Assembly (NCBI GenBank): GCA_003140705.1
Contig: PLKU01000115.1
Coordinates: 586 to 9,368 of the forward strand
Source of the DNA: Acidobacteriaceae bacterium
GTDB taxonomy: Bacteria > Acidobacteriota > Terriglobia > Terriglobales > Acidobacteriaceae
Reading direction: 5' to 3'
DNA length: 8,783 nt
The translations under genes and the position numbers were made by a program. Shown here piece by piece: positions 6,961 through 8,783 of the stretch. Under the pieces are notes generated by a model. It made no database searches and was not told where the DNA came from. It saw only the letters and a list, made by a program, of their open reading frames with translations. Positions within the stretch are counted from its first letter, which is position 1. The number at the start of each line of letters is the position of its first letter.

Positions 6961-7030
6961 TGACCAGACCCCTTTGCGCTTTTGGCAGCATAAACTAAGC
7001 AGTTTGCTCCACTGGAAAGCTCTATGTCAA

Positions 7031-8320
7031 TCAATTGAACACCTCGTGTCCTACGGCAAGGTTCATTTGGCCGGCCGCTGTCATATACGCGCCGATCAGC
7101 TGCAGATAAGCCAGTTGTACGACGCGGTAATCGCTCTGTGCATTAAGAAAGTCCATCAGCGATGCGCCGCCGTGCTGGTAGGCAAACGTCACAGTGTCGC
7201 GCACATAAACCGACTGGTCCAGGTACTGTGCCTTGTACGGCTTGATCAACTCGATATTGCTGCGCACCAACTCGTACGCAGTGTCGACGTCGTTGAAGAC
7301 CTGCGCCTTGGCAGCCTCAGCCGCCTGCTGGCTTCTGTCTATGTCGATCAGGGTGCGCTTCTTTTCGCCCTGGTTGCGGTCGAAGATGCGTAGCGGGATG
7401 TTGACGCTCAGACCCAGAGTCTGGATGCCGTTCGGGTTATTGTTCGAGGAGTTGTACGTGTACCATCCGCTGAATATCGGATCTGTCGAGCCATTTGCCC
7501 AGGCGAGTTTGTGATTGGTCTGCGATTGCTCGATGGTCTGGATCGCAGCCCGCAGATCGGGCCGGTTGTCGAGCGCAATCTGGTGATAGTCGTCGAGCGG
7601 CTGCAATGCCGGCCCCAGGTCGAAGGGCCCGGTCACGTCAAACTGATCGACCGGCGTGCGTTCGTCGAGCAGCAGCAACAGTGCGATCTTCTGGGTGCGC
7701 AGATTGACCAGAGCAGTCTGAAGTTCAGATTCGTATTGCACGCGCTGAAGTTCGATTCTGGACAAGTCGATTTTGGCAAGGTCGCCGGCCTTGAATCGGG
7801 CACGGCTGATGTCGATGATCTTGTCGTAGTAATCGAGATCGGCTTTAGCTAACTCCAGTACCGCCTTGGCCTGAAGAGTTTGCACAAAGGCCGAGCGCAG
7901 GCCGAAAAGAAGGTTGATTTCCAGATCCACGTGCTGCGACTCGCCAATCGCGGTGCCTTCCTTGGCGCTCTGCAGCCGCAGTTCCCGCTTGTGCTCGCGC
8001 TCGTGCAGGTAACTCAAGAGGGGCTGCTCGTAGGTGCCACGGGTTGGAGTCCATACCCCGTCGTGAGGCGCGACCTGCGTGCCATCCGCCAACATGGTGA
8101 ACTGCGGATTGGGGCGGAGGAAGGCTGTAATCTCCTCGGCCTTCATCTCCTCCACACTGGCCGCATCCGCCTTCAACACCGGATTCGCAGATTCGAATTT
8201 CGCCTTCACCTCGTCCCACGTCAACGCCTGTTGGGCGCTGGCGCAACTCGCAAAGAATGCCATGCTCAGGGATCCGTAAAGGACGCTTCGAATGAATTGG
8301 TTCTTCAGCTTAGACTTCAA
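7031..8320 (-). CDS. TolC/CzcC-family outer-membrane efflux channel
   Basis: This 429-residue protein is an outer-membrane efflux protein with two OEP repeats, the exit duct of the RND pump encoded just upstream. I chose the TTG at 8320. It has a GGAGG Shine-Dalgarno six bases upstream and gives a classical signal peptide (residues 1-29, SCASA then Gln30). An in-frame ATG at 8434 would add 38 residues without signal character, inside the pump gene. Landmarks are the coiled-coil segment with RFKAGDLAKIDLSRIELQR (175-193), the inter-repeat RPDL (253-256) and the C-terminal GGASLMDFLNAQSDY (384-398), all typical of CzcC/CusC-like proteins. Length fits the family (about 420-480). Cys26 in FASC is a poor lipobox because Phe is at -3, so an ordinary signal peptidase I substrate is more likely than a lipoprotein. 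The gene overlaps the pump by 11 bases, suggesting translational coupling. Substrate is unknown. Confidence 0.93.
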   Translation of the reverse strand: MKSKLKNQFIRSVLYGSLSMAFFASCASAQQALTWDEVKAKFESANPVLKADAASVEEMKAEEITAFLRPNPQFTMLADGTQVAPHDGVWTPTRGTYEQPLLSYLHEREHKRELRLQSAKEGTAIGESQHVDLEINLLFGLRSAFVQTLQAKAVLELAKADLDYYDKIIDISRARFKAGDLAKIDLSRIELQRVQYESELQTALVNLRTQKIALLLLLDERTPVDQFDVTGPFDLGPALQPLDDYHQIALDNRPDLRAAIQTIEQSQTNHKLAWANGSTDPIFSGWYTYNSSNNNPNGIQTLGLSVNIPLRIFDRNQGEKKRTLIDIDRSQQAAEAAKAQVFNDVDTAYELVRSNIELIKPYKAQYLDQSVYVRDTVTFAYQHGGASLMDFLNAQSDYRVVQLAYLQLIGAYMTAAGQMNLAVGHEVFN

Positions 8321-8783
8321 AGGATGCCTCCGGTTCAGGGAGCTTGTCGTCTTCACGCGCCATCCACACGTACAAAGTCGGCAGCAGAAAAATACCGATA
8401 AACAATTTGGCAAGGAGACCGCCGACGATGACAATGGCGAATGGCCGTTGAGAATCGGAACCTATAGCGTGCGACATCGCGGCGGGCAACAGACCGAGCG
8501 TGGCCACGAGCATAGTCATCATAATAGGTCGGAGCCGCAACACCGCGCCTTCAACCGCAGCGTTCTCGATTGTGTAGCCGCTGCCGCGCAACTGATTAAT
8601 GAACTCGATCATGATGACTCCGGCCTGAACAGAAACGCCGAAGAGTGCAAGGAAACCGACGGCCGAGGACACAGAAAAATTAGTGTGAGTGATGAACAAA
8701 GCGAGTGGCCCACCGACGGAAGCCATGATAACGGAGACGAGAATGAGAGTTGCCCACTTGTAAGAGCGAAACATGGTGTAGAG
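8310..8783 (-). CDS. RND efflux pump inner-membrane subunit, CzcA/CusA-like (C-terminal part, cut by window edge)
   Basis: This is the last 157 residues of a proton-driven RND transporter of the inner membrane, which exports substrate through a tripartite complex with a membrane-fusion protein and an outer-membrane channel. The frame is open to the window edge, and the ATG at 8774 is internal, so the true start lies outside. Four hydrophobic segments are visible at about residues 11-32, 39-62, 88-105 and 114-140 of the fragment. They carry typical RND C-terminal signatures: VGFLALFGVSV, INQLR, the RLRPIMMT motif and SQRPFA before the last helix, with LLPTLY inside it. The pattern around VGFLALFGVSVQAGVIM resembles the heavy-metal (HME, CzcA/CusA) branch more than the AcrB branch. 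The proton-relay and metal-binding residues are outside the window, so the substrate is not determined. The stop overlaps the start of the channel gene, which supports one operon. Confidence 0.93.
   Translation of the reverse strand, partial: LYTMFRSYKWATLILVSVIMASVGGPLALFITHTNFSVSSAVGFLALFGVSVQAGVIMIEFINQLRGSGYTIENAAVEGAVLRLRPIMMTMLVATLGLLPAAMSHAIGSDSQRPFAIVIVGGLLAKLFIGIFLLPTLYVWMAREDDKLPEPEASFEV
8318..8336 (-). promoter_or_regulatory. Strong ribosome binding site that sets a TTG start for the channel gene
   Basis: Reading the minus strand, GGAGG is followed by CATCCT and then TTG at 8320-8318. The site lies inside the 3' end of the RND gene, whose TAA is at 8312-8310. It decides the start of the channel protein, because this TTG is immediately followed by a signal peptide, whereas the upstream ATG at 8434 is not. 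Confidence 0.8.

Noticed and set aside
6992..7005. AAACT-AAGC-AGTTT hairpin between channel and aldolase
   Set aside because: A five-bp AT-rich stem without a T-run is too weak to call a terminator.
7025..7030. Perfect TTGACA on the minus strand just after the channel stop, as a promoter for the aldolase
   Set aside because: No acceptable -10 box lies 15-19 bases downstream; the best is CAAACT at 18.

Overview
All confidently called genes in this window lie on the minus strand, so transcription runs from high to low coordinates. The gene content suggests a Gram-negative soil bacterium, probably of the Acidobacteriota (Terriglobia). The basis is a large OmpL-like (BBP2-type) porin with an Ala/Pro/Ser/Thr-rich and coiled-coil N-terminal region, a short KdpD-like kinase without the N-terminal KdpD/Usp part, and a small Tyr-rich secreted protein. 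This placement is inference from protein style and was not checked by a search.

Layout in transcription order. (1) 8783-8310: the C-terminal end of an RND heavy-metal-type efflux pump, cut by the window edge. (2) 8320-7031: a CzcC/TolC-like outer-membrane channel. Its best start is a TTG with a strong Shine-Dalgarno, overlapping the pump gene by 11 bases. (3) 6960-6298: a KDPG-type aldolase (Eda family). (4) A 340-base gap with a 9-bp perfect inverted repeat. (5) 5957-5559: a 132-residue secreted Tyr-rich protein, followed by a terminator-like hairpin. (6) 5371-3899 and 3902-3162: a KdpD-like sensor kinase and a KdpE-like regulator, overlapping by 4 bases with a TTG start for the regulator. 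(7) A 980-base gene-poor stretch. (8) 2181-169: the porin, followed by a 13-bp stem-loop.

How the genes work together. The pump and channel form one translationally coupled efflux unit; the membrane-fusion subunit is not in the window. The aldolase may be co-transcribed with them (70-base gap), but a functional link is not evident. The kinase and regulator form one coupled two-component system. Their family controls the KdpFABC potassium ATPase, yet no kdp structural genes appear here, so the target is unknown. The porin is a separate unit.

I see no mobile element, CRISPR array, rRNA or tRNA, and no clear new defence or biosynthetic system. The points most worth a second look are the small two-repeat secreted protein, the gene-poor 2182-3161 region, the two coupled TTG starts and the N-terminally reduced KdpD.
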